A stretch of 64,000 nucleotides of DNA from Pseudomonas sp. PDM18. GTDB lineage: Bacteria; Pseudomonadota; Gammaproteobacteria; Pseudomonadales; Pseudomonadaceae. Below, one piece after another: positions 43,603 through 54,810 of the stretch (positions within the stretch are counted from its first letter, which is position 1; each line of letters opens with the position of its first letter). The position numbers and the translations under genes were made by a program. The DNA is taken from positions 310,001 to 374,000 of the forward strand of contig NZ_JACVBX010000001.1 of the NCBI RefSeq assembly GCF_014852585.1, given 5' to 3'. The notes beneath the pieces are model-generated. The model was not told where the DNA came from and made no database searches. It saw only the letters and a list, made by a program, of their open reading frames with translations.

Positions 43603-44622
43603 CTATGCACGGAAGTGGCTCGGCGGCTGGCCGCTCCAGCGCTGGAAGGCGTGGCGCAGGCTGGCGGTCTCGCTGAAGCCCAGTTCCTCGGCGATGCGGT
43701 AGATCGGCATGTCGCCGTCCTGCAGCAGTTCCTTGGCGCGGGCGAAGCGCAGCTCGTCGAGCAGTTGCTGGTAGCTGGTCTGCTGTTGTTGCAGGTGGCG
43801 GCGCAGGCTGCGCGAGGAACAGTTCAGGCGCCGTGCCAGTTCCTCCAGGCCCGGCGGCTCCTGCAGGCGCTCGCCGAGGATCGCACGCACCTTGTCCAGC
43901 CAGGCACGGCGCGCCGCCAGGTCGATGTTCTGGCGGCGGCATTGTTCGAGCATCTCGCGGTGAGTCACCGCGTCGGCCAGCGGCAAGCGCATGTCCAGCC
44001 AGCTAGCGGGGAAGCCGATGGCGCTGCGCGCGCAATCGAACTCCAGCTGGCAGCCGAACAGCGTGGCATAGGCTGCGCGGCGGTCGGCCGGGCCGGCGTA
44101 GTCGAATTCGGCGCGCACCAGCGGCAGCGGCTGGCCGAGCAGGTCGGCGCAAGCCACCTTCAGCGAGCCCAGGCACAGCTCGGTGTTGAACGGGCGCATC
44201 TCCTCCTCTTCGCCGTAGCCGGTGGCGACCAGCCAGGCCATGTCGCCTTCCACTTCCAGCGCGAGGTGGAAGTACGTACCCAGCAACACCGGGTAACTCA
44301 GCCCGATGCGCAGCGCTTCGCCCAGGGTCGGCGCGGAGATCAGCGCATAACCCAGAAGGCCGTAGGCGGTGATCCGCGTGCGCACACCCAGGCGCAGGCC
44401 AAGTGCCGGTTCGCCAGCGAGGTTCTGCACATTGCCGAAGACCTGCTGCTCCTGCCAGGGGCTGACCAGCCGGCGCAGGTCGAGCAGATCGTCGCCGGTG
44501 ATGCCGCTGCCCTCGAGGATGGACTCGCGGCTGTGCCCCTCGGACTCCATCAGCGCGACGGTCAGCGAGGTCATGTGCAGGGAGTTGAGCCAGGTGGAGC
44601 GGGAGAAGGTCAGAGGATTCAT
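43603..44622 (-). CDS. AraC-family regulator with arabinose-operon-type N-terminal domain
   Basis: 339-residue transcription regulator. Residues about 20-205 form the Arabinose_bd-like effector domain (LEGSGITGDDLLDLRRLVSPWQEQQVFGNVQNLAGEPALGLRLG), as in OruR/ArgR-related pseudomonad regulators. Residues about 240-339 hold two helix-turn-helix motifs: LEELARRLNCSSRSLRRHLQQQQTSYQQLLDELRFARAKELL and PIYRIAEELGFSETASLRHAFQRWSG. The inducer is unknown, and no obvious target gene is divergent from it. Confidence 0.87.
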   Translation of the reverse strand: MNPLTFSRSTWLNSLHMTSLTVALMESEGHSRESILEGSGITGDDLLDLRRLVSPWQEQQVFGNVQNLAGEPALGLRLGVRTRITAYGLLGYALISAPTLGEALRIGLSYPVLLGTYFHLALEVEGDMAWLVATGYGEEEEMRPFNTELCLGSLKVACADLLGQPLPLVRAEFDYAGPADRRAAYATLFGCQLEFDCARSAIGFPASWLDMRLPLADAVTHREMLEQCRRQNIDLAARRAWLDKVRAILGERLQEPPGLEELARRLNCSSRSLRRHLQQQQTSYQQLLDELRFARAKELLQDGDMPIYRIAEELGFSETASLRHAFQRWSGQPPSHFRA

Positions 44623-44797
44623 TCGATGCCCATCGTAGACGCTACGGCGCGCCAGCGGATGTTACCGCGGCTGGCGCAGGTCTGGGGGAGGCAAGATGCG
44701 TGCCGGCCACCTGGCGTGGCCGTATCGATCCCCACGGGGCGGGGCTTGCGAGCCCGGACGGGAAATTTTCCGCCGGCTGCAGGGTTACCTTTGCGGA

Positions 44798-44829
44798 CGC
44801 CAGGACGGTGCGGATGCACCGTCCTGGCG
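44798..44829 (-). terminator. Strong hairpin after the VWA gene
   Basis: 14-bp perfect arms CGCCAGGACGGTGC / GCACCGTCCTGGCG with a GGAT loop, 17 bases past the VWA-protein stop. It lacks a T run. The remainder of 44623-44845 has no supported gene. Confidence 0.6.
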
Positions 44830-44845
44830 CTCGACCCTGTGTAGC

Positions 44846-46027
44846 TCAACCACGCGAGAGGAAGCGCATGCCCTCTTCCAGGCCGCTCAGGGTCAGCGGG
44901 AACATCTGCTCCTTCACCAGCTCGCGCACGAGGCCCGTGGAGGCGGTGTAGTTCCAGGTGTCCTTCGGGTACGGGTTGATCCAGATGAGCTTCTTGTACT
45001 TCTCCATGAAGCGCTGCATCCAGACGTAGCCGGCCTCCTCGTTCCAGTGTTCGACGCTGCCGCCGGCCTGGGTGATCTCGTAGGGCGCCATGGCGGCGTC
45101 GCCGACGAACACCACCTTGTAGTCCGGCCCGTACTTGTGCAGCAGGTCGAAGGTGGCGGTGCGCTCGTTGCCACGGCGCAGGTTGTTCTTCCACACCGAT
45201 TCGTAGATGAAGTTGTGGAAGTAGAAATACTCCAGGTGCTTGAACTCGGTCTTGCAGGCCGAGAACAGCTCTTCGCAGACCTTCACGTGGGCGTCCATGG
45301 AGCCGCCGATGTCCAGCAGCAGCAGGAGCTTCACGGTGTTGCGGCGCTCAGGGCGCATCTGGATGTTGAGCAGGCCGGCATCCTTGGCGGTGTGGTCGAT
45401 GGTGCCGTCGATGTCCAGCTCTTCCGCCGCGCCCTCGCGGGCGAACTTGCGCAGGCGGCGCAGGGCGATCTTGATGTTGCGCGTGCCGAGCTCGACCTGA
45501 TCGTCGAGGTTCTTGTACTCGCGCTGGTCCCAGACCTTGGCGGCCTTGCCCTGGCGCTTGCCGGCGTCGCCGACGCGGATGCCCTCGGGGTTGAAGCCGC
45601 CGGAGCCGAACGGGCTGGTGCCGCCGGTGCCGATCCACTTGTTGCCGCCGGCGTGGCGTTCCTTCTGCTCTTCCAGGCGTTTCTTGAACTCCTCGATGAG
45701 CTTGTCCAGGCCGCCGAGGGACTGGATCTGCGCGCGCTCCTCGTCGGTCAGCAGGCGCTCGAATTCCTTGCGCAGCCACTCTTCGGGGATCAGCGCCTTG
45801 AGATGGTCGTCGAGCTTTTCCAGGCCCTTGAAGTAGGCGCCGAAGGCCCGGTCGAACTTATCGAAGTGGCGCTCGTCCTTCACCATGATGGTGCGGGCGA
45901 GGTAGTAGAACTCGTCCATGTCGGCGAACACGACGCGGTGCTTGAGCGCATCGATCAGGTCGAGCAGCTCGCGCACCGACACCGGCACCTTGGCCGCGCG
46001 CATTTCGTTGAACAGGTTGAGCAGCAT
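44846..46027 (-). CDS. VWA-domain protein, CoxE-like, paired with MoxR ATPase
   Basis: 393-residue protein. The N-terminal helical part (MLLNLFNEMRAAKVPVSVRELLDLIDALK) is typical of CoxE/VWA partners of MoxR ATPases. The C-terminal VWA domain has the metal-ion-dependent adhesion site LLLLDIGGSMDAHVKVCEELF (a DxGxS variant of DxSxS). A glycine-rich linker (GTGGTSPFGSGGFN) lies near residue 135. The MoxR gene is immediately upstream on the same strand. Such pairs act as chaperones that insert cofactors or remodel complexes; the client is unknown. Confidence 0.88.
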   Translation of the reverse strand: MLLNLFNEMRAAKVPVSVRELLDLIDALKHRVVFADMDEFYYLARTIMVKDERHFDKFDRAFGAYFKGLEKLDDHLKALIPEEWLRKEFERLLTDEERAQIQSLGGLDKLIEEFKKRLEEQKERHAGGNKWIGTGGTSPFGSGGFNPEGIRVGDAGKRQGKAAKVWDQREYKNLDDQVELGTRNIKIALRRLRKFAREGAAEELDIDGTIDHTAKDAGLLNIQMRPERRNTVKLLLLLDIGGSMDAHVKVCEELFSACKTEFKHLEYFYFHNFIYESVWKNNLRRGNERTATFDLLHKYGPDYKVVFVGDAAMAPYEITQAGGSVEHWNEEAGYVWMQRFMEKYKKLIWINPYPKDTWNYTASTGLVRELVKEQMFPLTLSGLEEGMRFLSRG

Positions 46028-46056
46028 GGATATGCCCTCACAGAAAATCGGACAGT

Positions 46057-46148
46057 CCCCTCCCCCATTGGGAGAGGGTCAGGGTGAGGGGGAAACACGG
46101 CGCGGTGGCCATGCCCTCACCCCTGCCCTCTCCCAGAGGGAGAGGGGG
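46057..46148. repeat. CCCTCTCCC palindrome doublet between moxR-like and VWA genes
   Basis: CCCCTCCCCCATTGGGAGAGGG and, inverted further on, CCCTCACCCCTGCCCTCTCCC...GGGAGAGGGG. Together they form nested hairpins filling most of the 134-base gap within the operon. Related to the elements at 22372 and 51227. Confidence 0.75.
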
Positions 46149-46161
46149 AAAAGCCAGAACA

Positions 46162-47007
46162 TCAGCGACTGGCGCGACGGCTCATGAACGCCAGGCGTTC
46201 CAACAGCTGCACGTCCTGCTCGTTCTTCACCAGCGCGCCAGCCAGCGGCGGGATGGCCTTGGTCGGATCGCGCTCGCGCAGCACCGCTTCGCCAATGTTG
46301 TCGGCCATCAGCAGCTTCAGCCAGTCCACCAGCTCGGAAGTGGAGGGTTTCTTCTTCAGGCCCGGTACCTTGCGCACGTCGAAGAAGATGTCCAGCGCTT
46401 CGCTGACCAGCGTGCCGCTGATCTTCGGGTAGTGCACGTCGACGATCTTCTGCAGGGTCTCGCGGTCGGGGAAGGCGATGTAGTGGAAGAAGCAGCGGCG
46501 CAGGAAGGCGTCCGGCAGTTCCTTCTCGTTGTTGGAGGTGATGATGATGATCGGGCGCTGTTTGGCCTTGATGGTCTCATTGGTCTCGTAAACGAAGAAC
46601 TCCATCTTGTCGAGTTCCTGCAACAGGTCGTTGGGGAACTCGATGTCGGCCTTGTCGATCTCGTCGATCAGCAGGATCACGCGCTCCTCGGCCTCGAAGG
46701 CCTCCCAGAGCTTGCCCTTCTTGATGTAGTTGCGCACGTCGTGGACCTTGTCCACGCCCAACTGCGAGTCGCGCAGGCGGCTGACCGCGTCATACTCGTA
46801 GAGGCCCTGGTGGGCCTTGGTGGTGGACTTGATGTGCCAGGTGATCAGCTTGGCGCCGAAGGACTCCGCCAACTGCTCGGCGAGCATGGTCTTGCCGGTG
46901 CCCGGCTCGCCTTTCACCAGCAGCGGGCGCTGCAGGGTGATGGCGGCGTTGACCGCCAGCTTGAGGTCGTCGGTGGCGACGTAGGACTGGGTGCCTTCGA
47001 ACTTCAT
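46162..47007 (-). CDS. MoxR-family AAA+ ATPase
   Basis: 281-residue AAA+ protein. Walker A GEPGTGKT is near residue 38, Walker B VILLIDEIDKAD near 113, sensor 1 IIITSNNEKELPDAFLRRC, with the arginine finger in that RR pair. The C-terminal lid domain (RKVPGLKKKPSTSELVDWLKLLMAD) is typical of MoxR. It precedes the VWA gene in the same operon, the standard MoxR-VWA arrangement. The ATG follows GAGGATT. The upstream 47008-47301 gap contains no gene that I can support, only the promoters for this gene and cysK. Confidence 0.9.
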   Translation of the reverse strand: MKFEGTQSYVATDDLKLAVNAAITLQRPLLVKGEPGTGKTMLAEQLAESFGAKLITWHIKSTTKAHQGLYEYDAVSRLRDSQLGVDKVHDVRNYIKKGKLWEAFEAEERVILLIDEIDKADIEFPNDLLQELDKMEFFVYETNETIKAKQRPIIIITSNNEKELPDAFLRRCFFHYIAFPDRETLQKIVDVHYPKISGTLVSEALDIFFDVRKVPGLKKKPSTSELVDWLKLLMADNIGEAVLRERDPTKAIPPLAGALVKNEQDVQLLERLAFMSRRASR

Positions 47008-47301
47008 CGGTGAATCCTCGAACGGTAGCGGCCGGGGAAGACCCGGGCGGAAATGTGCGTTTGGGAGACTGCGACTATAACGCGCATGGCGCTCGACTGT
47101 GAACGCAGGACGGGCATTCAGTCACTGAATGCCCAGTCACCCTCGGTCCAGCCACGCACGGCATCGGCGACGGCCTGCGGTTTCCAGTGGAGCCCGACTC
47201 CGGCGGCGCCGCGCCCATCCTTATGCCGGTTCTGCGTCTGGACTGGAAGGCGGGCTGGGAATAGGCTTTCTGATCACCTTCGAGCGACAAGGACTCTCAT
47301 C

Positions 47302-48276
<975 letters not shown>

Positions 48277-48406
48277 GCTCTATTCCACCCCTCTGCGGGG
48301 CGGTTTCCTACCTGCCGTTCCGAATCGGTGCGGCTCAGGTCACGTGCGCTGTCTGCGGACCCGCAGGCAGCCATGGCCCCTCGCCATGTTCCGGCAAAAT
48401 GGTTAA

Positions 48407-49582
<1,176 letters not shown>

Positions 49583-49598
49583 GCGTCACCCTTGCCTG

Positions 49599-49630
49599 AC
49601 AACGCGCGGCCCGGCCGCGCGTTGTCGTTT
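49599..49630 (+). terminator. Terminator after the second polyamine-binding protein gene
   Basis: 12-bp perfect arms ACAACGCGCGGC / GCCGCGCGTTGT followed by CGTTTCTGT, 17 bases after the stop. Confidence 0.8.
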
Positions 49631-49702
49631 CTGTCGCTTGCACCGAGCCGGATTTCGCAGACAACGCCTGTTCGCATGAGAGATGCAGGCGGCAAGCTTC
49701 CT

Positions 49703-49769
49703 GTAGGAGCGAGCTTGCTCGCGAACGGGGCCCGCGACGAAATCGGTTCGCGAGCAAGCTCGCTCTTAC
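49703..49769. repeat. REP doublet, copy 4
   Basis: GTAGGAGCGAGCTTGCTCGC with an inverted partner ending CGCTCTTAC (one change from CTCCTAC). The remaining part of 49583-50203 holds one short open frame (49930-50091) and otherwise nothing that I recognise. Confidence 0.88.
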
Positions 49770-49929
49770 GAAAGGCACCAGCCCACGAGCATCCTGCCTG
49801 CGCAAGCAATTTTGTCGCAGGAATCGCACTTTGCCGCACGACTTGCGCAGGGCTCGCCAGCGGCGATGCGGGCCGCTATAGTCAGTCCACGCAGCCCGGT
49901 AGCTGCCCCACTGAACAGGTTCGCCTTCA

Positions 49930-50091
49930 ATGTCCCGATACCCATTGCCCGATCCGGCAATCAACGTTGCAGCCTCCCCGGCCTGCGGCGCGGGTGCGGG
50001 CGCGGCCTGCCCTCCTCCGCCTCCTGTCGTCGCTGTCGCGTCGCCTCCGCCTCCCGGTGCGGCCTATCCGCCACCCGGCGTGAGCTTCTGA
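49930..50091 (+). CDS. Possible 53-residue proline-rich peptide
   Basis: Open frame MSRYPLPDPAINVAASPACG followed by an Ala/Gly stretch, a CPPPPP run and SPPPPGAAYPPPGVSF. The composition is extreme (about a third proline), but GC-rich non-coding DNA can mimic this. It has only a weak AGG upstream. It sits in a 620-base gap otherwise lacking genes. I cannot name a family; treat it as hypothetical. Confidence 0.3.
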   Translation: MSRYPLPDPAINVAASPACGAGAGAACPPPPPVVAVASPPPPGAAYPPPGVSF

Positions 50092-50203
50092 CGCCACACG
50101 CGTTTTCCATCGCCTGGTTTTCCGCGCTCGACTGACGCGGCTCCCGGTATGTGTCCGGCCCATTGGTGGCCGGTCGTGATCTGCCTGACGACAGGTGCAT
50201 TGC

Positions 50204-51106
50204 ATGATTTCGCTCAACCGTTCCTCCTTGGCCACCCTGGCCAGCACCTCCCTGTTCGTGCTGCTGTGGAGCAGCGCCGCCATCATCAGCAAGTGGGGCC
50301 TGGCCCATGCTTCGCCGATGGTCTTCCTCATCGCCCGCTTCGGCACCGCGCTGGTGGCGCTGCTGATCCTCTCGCCGCTGATCGGCCTGCGCTGGCCGCG
50401 CGAGCGCAAGCAGGTGCGCCACGCCGTGCTCACCGGCCTGGTGATGCTGGGCATCTACCCGATCTTCTACCTGATGGCGCTGGACCTGCACGTCACCCCC
50501 GGCGTCATCGCCACCGTTCTGGGCGTGCAGCCGATGCTGACCAGTTTCCTGCTCGAACGCCGGCATTCAGCGCCGCGACTGGGCGGCCTCGCGCTGGGGC
50601 TGATCGGGCTGGTGATGGTGGTCTACCAGAGCATCGGACTGTCGGGCCTGACCATTGCCGGCCTGGCCTGCTGCCTGCTGGCGTTGCTGTCGATCACCGG
50701 CGGCTCGATCCTGCAGAAGAACATCCGCGAGAACCCGCTGGGCACCCTGCCCCTGCAATACCTCGCCGGGCTGGTGCTGTGCGTCGCCGTCGCGCCCTTC
50801 CAGCCGCTGCACGTGGAGTGGAACGCCGCGTTCATCCTCAGTGCGCTGTGGATGGGCCTGATGGTCTCGGTGCTGGCCACCGTGCTGCTGTACCGGATGA
50901 TCGCGGCGGGCAACCTGGTCAATGTCACCAGCCTGTTCTACCTGGTGCCGGCGGTTACGGCACTGATGGACTACGCGGTGTTCGGGAATCGCCTGTCCGC
51001 CCTCGGCCTGCTGGGCATGGGGCTTATCGTGGTGGGGTTGATGCTGGTGTTCCGCCAGGCAGCTCCGGCAAGGGACGCCGGGGCGGTGAAGGCTGTGGAT
51101 AACTGA
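50204..51106 (+). CDS. DMT-family (EamA) transporter
   Basis: 300-residue inner-membrane transporter with ten predicted helices in two EamA repeats. The first repeat begins LASTSLFVLLWSSAAIISKWGLAHASPMVFLIARF; the second near residue 150 includes GLACCLLALLSITGGSILQKNIREN. The ATG at 50204 (MISLNRSS) is preferred over a GTG nine bases earlier because ACAGG spacing fits it better. The substrate is unknown. It is unrelated in detail to the DMT proteins at 35142 and 51296. Confidence 0.83.
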   Translation: MISLNRSSLATLASTSLFVLLWSSAAIISKWGLAHASPMVFLIARFGTALVALLILSPLIGLRWPRERKQVRHAVLTGLVMLGIYPIFYLMALDLHVTPGVIATVLGVQPMLTSFLLERRHSAPRLGGLALGLIGLVMVVYQSIGLSGLTIAGLACCLLALLSITGGSILQKNIRENPLGTLPLQYLAGLVLCVAVAPFQPLHVEWNAAFILSALWMGLMVSVLATVLLYRMIAAGNLVNVTSLFYLVPAVTALMDYAVFGNRLSALGLLGMGLIVVGLMLVFRQAAPARDAGAVKAVDN

Positions 51107-51120
51107 CAGTCCTGCGTGGA

Positions 51121-51260
51121 GCTTGCTCCCTCTCCCCAGCCCTGGCTAAGCGCCCCGCTCCGAAGGGAGAGCAAGCAGTTCGGAGTATGAGGATAGCTCG
51201 ACGCTCTCCGGAGGCAGAGGACAGTCCCCTCTCCCTCCGGGAGAGGGCTAAAGTGAGGGC
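51121..51260. repeat. Two palindromic elements between convergent DMT genes
   Basis: First, GCTTGCTCCC...GGGAGAGCAAGC (51121-51176). Second, CCCTCTCCC-TCCG-GGAGAGGG (51227-51248) followed by TGAGGG, which belongs to the CCCTCTCCC family at 22372 and 46057. They fill the 189-base gap and probably act as terminators for both convergent genes. Confidence 0.65.
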
Positions 51261-51295
51261 AACCCGTTGCGCTGAAATCAAACGATTTCAGGCTC

Positions 51296-52201
51296 TCACC
51301 CCGCCGCCTCTATCTTCGGCTGCGGCGCCGGACGCAGCACCAGCCATAGCGCCAGGGCAATCAGCACGCCACCCTGCAAGTGCGCCCAGGACAGCGATTC
51401 ATCCAGCAGCAGCACGCCCCAGAACACGCCAAACGGCGGAATCAGGAAGGTCACCGTCATGGTCTTCAGCGGGCCGATGCTGGCCAACAGGCGGAAGTAC
51501 AGGACATAGGCGAAGGACGTGCAGAGGAAGCCCAAGCCAGCCAGCGCCAGCAGGATCTTCGGCTCAGCCAGCGGCGCGAGCGGCATGTCCAGGCTGGTGC
51601 CGAAGAAGAACGGCAGCAGACACAGGGTTGCGCCCGTCTGGCTGCCCAGGGCAGAGACGGCGAAGTCCAGGCCGCCCTGGTCGTTGATCCAGCGCTTGGT
51701 GAAATAGCCGGCAAAACCGTAGCAGGTCGTCGCCACCAGGCAGGCGGCGGCGCCCCAGAGCACCTGGGAGTCGAAGGGCACGGGGCCGGCGCGGGTCAGC
51801 ACCGCTACGCCGGCCAACCCCAGCAGCACGCCGAGCGCCTTGCCGCCGGTAAGCGCCTCACCGAAGAACAGCGAACCGATCAGCACGCCCATCAGCGGCG
51901 TGGTGGCGTTGAAGATCGCCGAATACCCCGCCGGCAAAAACTGCGCCGCCAGGCTGTACATCAGGACCGGGATACCGGAGGCGATCACGCCGATCAGCAG
52001 AATGCGCATGAGTTTGCCGCGAAAATCCCAGCGGGTGCGCAGGGCCAGCATGATCACGACCAGCCCGACTGCCGACAACACGACACGGAAGAACGCCGTT
52101 GGCATCACGCCAATGGCAGGCACCAGTTGGCGCATGAACAGGAAGCTGGCACCCCAGATGGCGGCCAGCCCGAACATATTCAGCAGAGCAGCGGGATTCA
52201 T
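51296..52201 (-). CDS. DMT-family (EamA) transporter
   Basis: 301-residue inner-membrane protein with ten predicted helices. EamA repeat 1: MFGLAAIWGASFLFMRQLVPAIGVMPTAFFRVVLSAVGLV. Repeat 2 starts near residue 150: VLWGAAACLVATTCYGFAGYFTKRWI. The motif TTPLMGVLIGSLFFGEALTGGKALGVLLGLAGVAVL is typical of the family. The substrate is unknown. It is convergent with the DMT gene at 50204. Confidence 0.85.
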   Translation of the reverse strand: MNPAALLNMFGLAAIWGASFLFMRQLVPAIGVMPTAFFRVVLSAVGLVVIMLALRTRWDFRGKLMRILLIGVIASGIPVLMYSLAAQFLPAGYSAIFNATTPLMGVLIGSLFFGEALTGGKALGVLLGLAGVAVLTRAGPVPFDSQVLWGAAACLVATTCYGFAGYFTKRWINDQGGLDFAVSALGSQTGATLCLLPFFFGTSLDMPLAPLAEPKILLALAGLGFLCTSFAYVLYFRLLASIGPLKTMTVTFLIPPFGVFWGVLLLDESLSWAHLQGGVLIALALWLVLRPAPQPKIEAAG

Positions 52202-52286
52202 CGCGAAAAGCTCCAGGGCAGGTAAGCCATCAGCCTACGCCGGCGGCAGACACCATCCATCCATAGCTGACTTTCAAAGTCCACCG

Positions 52287-52784
52287 TCAGAGGCGGCGCA
52301 GGCGGGCCATGCTCAGCACGTCGGCGTAAATACCGTCGCGTAGGGCGAATTCGCGCAGCGTTCCTTCCACCTCGAAACCGAACTTGCGGTACAGCGCGAC
52401 GGCCGGCGCATTGTCGGTGTAGACGGTCAGCTCGACGCGACGCAGGCCCATCCAGTTGTCGGCCACTTCCATCAGTTCAGCCAGCAGTCGCGTGCCAACT
52501 CCCCGCCCCTGCCAGGCTACGGCGACACCCATGCCGATGCTGCCGCATTGGCTACGACGCACGCGGGGGAACTGTTCGAGGCTGGCACTGCCGATCACCT
52601 GGTCCTGGTGCATTGCCATCAGCGTGACGCGGCGCTCGTCATCCAGCACCAGTCGTTTGCGCCACAGCTCCGGCGCCTGGTGCGGCATCTGCAGCACCTG
52701 GCGGGCGACCGCCGGATCGTTGTAGAGGGCCGCGAGACCGTTGATGTGCTGCTCGGTACAACGCTCGATGCGAAAGTCTTCCAT
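52287..52784 (-). CDS. GNAT acetyltransferase, YhhY/AaaT-like
   Basis: 165-residue N-acetyltransferase. It resembles E. coli YhhY (AaaT, an L-amino-acid N-acetyltransferase) in [108 protein letters not shown]. The acetyl-CoA loop is QGRGVG. The ATG at 52784 follows AAAGGAG; the frame is open to 52832. It is divergent from aceK. Confidence 0.87.
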   Translation of the reverse strand: MEDFRIERCTEQHINGLAALYNDPAVARQVLQMPHQAPELWRKRLVLDDERRVTLMAMHQDQVIGSASLEQFPRVRRSQCGSIGMGVAVAWQGRGVGTRLLAELMEVADNWMGLRRVELTVYTDNAPAVALYRKFGFEVEGTLREFALRDGIYADVLSMARLRRL

Positions 52785-52960
52785 TGTGTGCCAGCTCCTT
52801 TCCGATGGACTTTTCCAGGGCTCTTTATCCAAGAGCGCGGCCGGCCAGCATACGCGTTAATTTCACGGGAAAGCGCCACGATCCTCCAGCGAAATCGCCC
52901 TTTCCCTCACCGTTCCCCATGGCTAAGCTCGCTGCACCAGAACCCAGCAGAGGCGCTCCC

Positions 52961-54709
52961 ATGGCTCAGCACTGGCCGGCGACCGAGATCGCCACCCTGA
53001 TCCTCGAAGGCTTCGACGACTACCGCGCGAAGTTCCACCAGATCACCGCCGGAGCACCCGCGCGTTTCGAACAGGCGCAGTGGCAAGAGGCGCAGCGCGC
53101 CTCCGCCGAACGCATCGAACTGTACGAGGAAATGGTTGCCGAGACCGTGGGCAGACTGACCCGCGCGATGGCCGGCATCGATCTGGTGGACGTGGAGCGC
53201 TGGCCCATAGCCAAGAGCGCCTACATCACCCTGATCGACCCGCGGCTGGACGACGAACTGGCGGAAACCTGGTTCAACTCGATCTTCTGCGGCCTGTTCA
53301 GCCACGACAACATCAGCGACGGCACGATGTTCGTACACACCACCCGGCCCTCGCTGCGCGCTCATTCGCGCGACCCGCACACCCGCATTTACCGCCCCGG
53401 CGGCAAGCTGCGCCAGGCGCTGGAAAGCATCTTCGACGACTACCGTTTCGCCGTGGACTACGACGACCGCGAGCGCGACCTGCAGCGCATGGACAGCCTG
53501 CTGCACGCCAACCTGCCGGACTGGGTGTGCAAGGACCCGACCCTGACCATCGAACTGATCGGCTCGGTGTTCTACCGCAACAAGGGCGCCTACCTGGTGG
53601 GCCGCCTGTTCACCCCGGAAGAGCAGTGGCCGCTGGTGTTCCCGCTGGTGCACCACGAAGGGCGCGGCATCCAGTTCGACACGGTGATCACCGATGAGGC
53701 GGAAGTCTCGATCATCTTCTCCTTCACCCGCTCCTACTTCATGGTCGACGCGCCGGTGCCGGCGGAGATGGTCGCCTTCCTCAAGCGTCTGCTGCCGGGC
53801 AAGCACATCGCCGAGCTGTACACCTCCATCGGTTTCTACAAGCAAGGCAAGAGCGAGTTCTACCGCGCACTGATCAATCACCTGGCGACCACCGACGACC
53901 GCTTCGTCATGGCCCCTGGCGTGCGCGGCATGGTCATGAGCGTGTTCACCCTGCCGGGCTTCAACACCGTGTTCAAGATCATCAAGGACAACTTCAACCC
54001 GGCCAAGACCGTGGACCACGCCACGGTGATCCAGAAGTACCAGCTGGTGAAGAACCACGACCGCGTCGGGCGCCTGGCCGACACCCAGCAGTTCGCCGAC
54101 TTCCGCTTCCCGGTGCGCAAGTTCGACCCCGACTGCCTCGCCGAACTGCTGGACGTCGCGCCCTCCACCGTGATGCTGGAGGGCGATGTGGTGCTGATCC
54201 GCCACTGCTGGACCGAACGCCGCATGACCCCGCTGAACATCTATCTGGAGCACGCCACGCCGGCGCAGGTGGAGGAAGCGCTGAAGGACTACGGGCTGGC
54301 GATCAAGCAACTGGCGGCGGCGAACATCTTCCCCGGCGACATGCTGCTGAAGAACTTCGGCGTCACCCGTCATGGCCGCGTGGTGTTCTACGACTACGAC
54401 GAAATCTGCTACCTCACCGAAGTGCACTTCCGGCACATCCCGCCGGCGCGCTACGAGGAAGACGAGATGTCCTCCGAGCCCTGGTACTCGGTGGGGCCGA
54501 TGGATGTATTCCCCGAGGAGTTCCCGCGCTTCCTGTTCGTCGACCTGAAGCTGCGCCGGCAGTTCGCCAAGCTGCACGGCAACCTGTTCGACGCGGACTA
54601 CTGGAAGGGACTGCAGGAGCAGATTCGCGCGGGGAAAGTGATCGACGTGTTCCCCTACCGCCGCCACGAATCGCCGGAGGAAGCATTGGGGCGTCAGGCC
54701 AACCTGTAG
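52961..54709 (+). CDS. aceK: Isocitrate dehydrogenase kinase/phosphatase AceK
   Basis: Bifunctional enzyme, 582 residues, that phosphorylates and dephosphorylates isocitrate dehydrogenase to steer carbon into the glyoxylate shunt. Recognisable segments include the N-terminal regulatory helices [63 protein letters not shown], the ATP loop [26 protein letters not shown], catalytic-loop residues around [28 protein letters not shown], and a C-terminal [32 protein letters not shown]. The ATG at 52961 follows AGAGG; an ATG at 52919 is possible. The stop codon TAG lies inside a REP element. Confidence 0.93.
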   Translation: MAQHWPATEIATLILEGFDDYRAKFHQITAGAPARFEQAQWQEAQRASAERIELYEEMVAETVGRLTRAMAGIDLVDVERWPIAKSAYITLIDPRLDDELAETWFNSIFCGLFSHDNISDGTMFVHTTRPSLRAHSRDPHTRIYRPGGKLRQALESIFDDYRFAVDYDDRERDLQRMDSLLHANLPDWVCKDPTLTIELIGSVFYRNKGAYLVGRLFTPEEQWPLVFPLVHHEGRGIQFDTVITDEAEVSIIFSFTRSYFMVDAPVPAEMVAFLKRLLPGKHIAELYTSIGFYKQGKSEFYRALINHLATTDDRFVMAPGVRGMVMSVFTLPGFNTVFKIIKDNFNPAKTVDHATVIQKYQLVKNHDRVGRLADTQQFADFRFPVRKFDPDCLAELLDVAPSTVMLEGDVVLIRHCWTERRMTPLNIYLEHATPAQVEEALKDYGLAIKQLAAANIFPGDMLLKNFGVTRHGRVVFYDYDEICYLTEVHFRHIPPARYEEDEMSSEPWYSVGPMDVFPEEFPRFLFVDLKLRRQFAKLHGNLFDADYWKGLQEQIRAGKVIDVFPYRRHESPEEALGRQANL

Positions 54710-54794
54710 GAGCGAGCTTGCTCGCGAACAACGGCATCCCACCTGACATCGACACGTCGGGCTGATACCGGTTCGCGAGCAAGCTCGCTCCTAC
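54706..54794. repeat. REP doublet, copy 5, overlapping the aceK stop codon
   Basis: GTAGGAGCGAGC begins at 54706, so the TAG at 54707-54709 is both the aceK stop and part of the REP unit. The inverted partner ends CTCCTAC at 54794. This copy has the longest spacer of the set. Confidence 0.9.
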
Positions 54795-54810
54795 GAAGAG
54801 CCGTCGAGGT

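Noticed and set aside
48285-48307. Possible terminator after cysK (CCACCCC / GGGGCGG then TTT)
   Set aside because: The stem has a mismatch and the T run is only three bases. It may work as a weak terminator, but I could not support it well enough.
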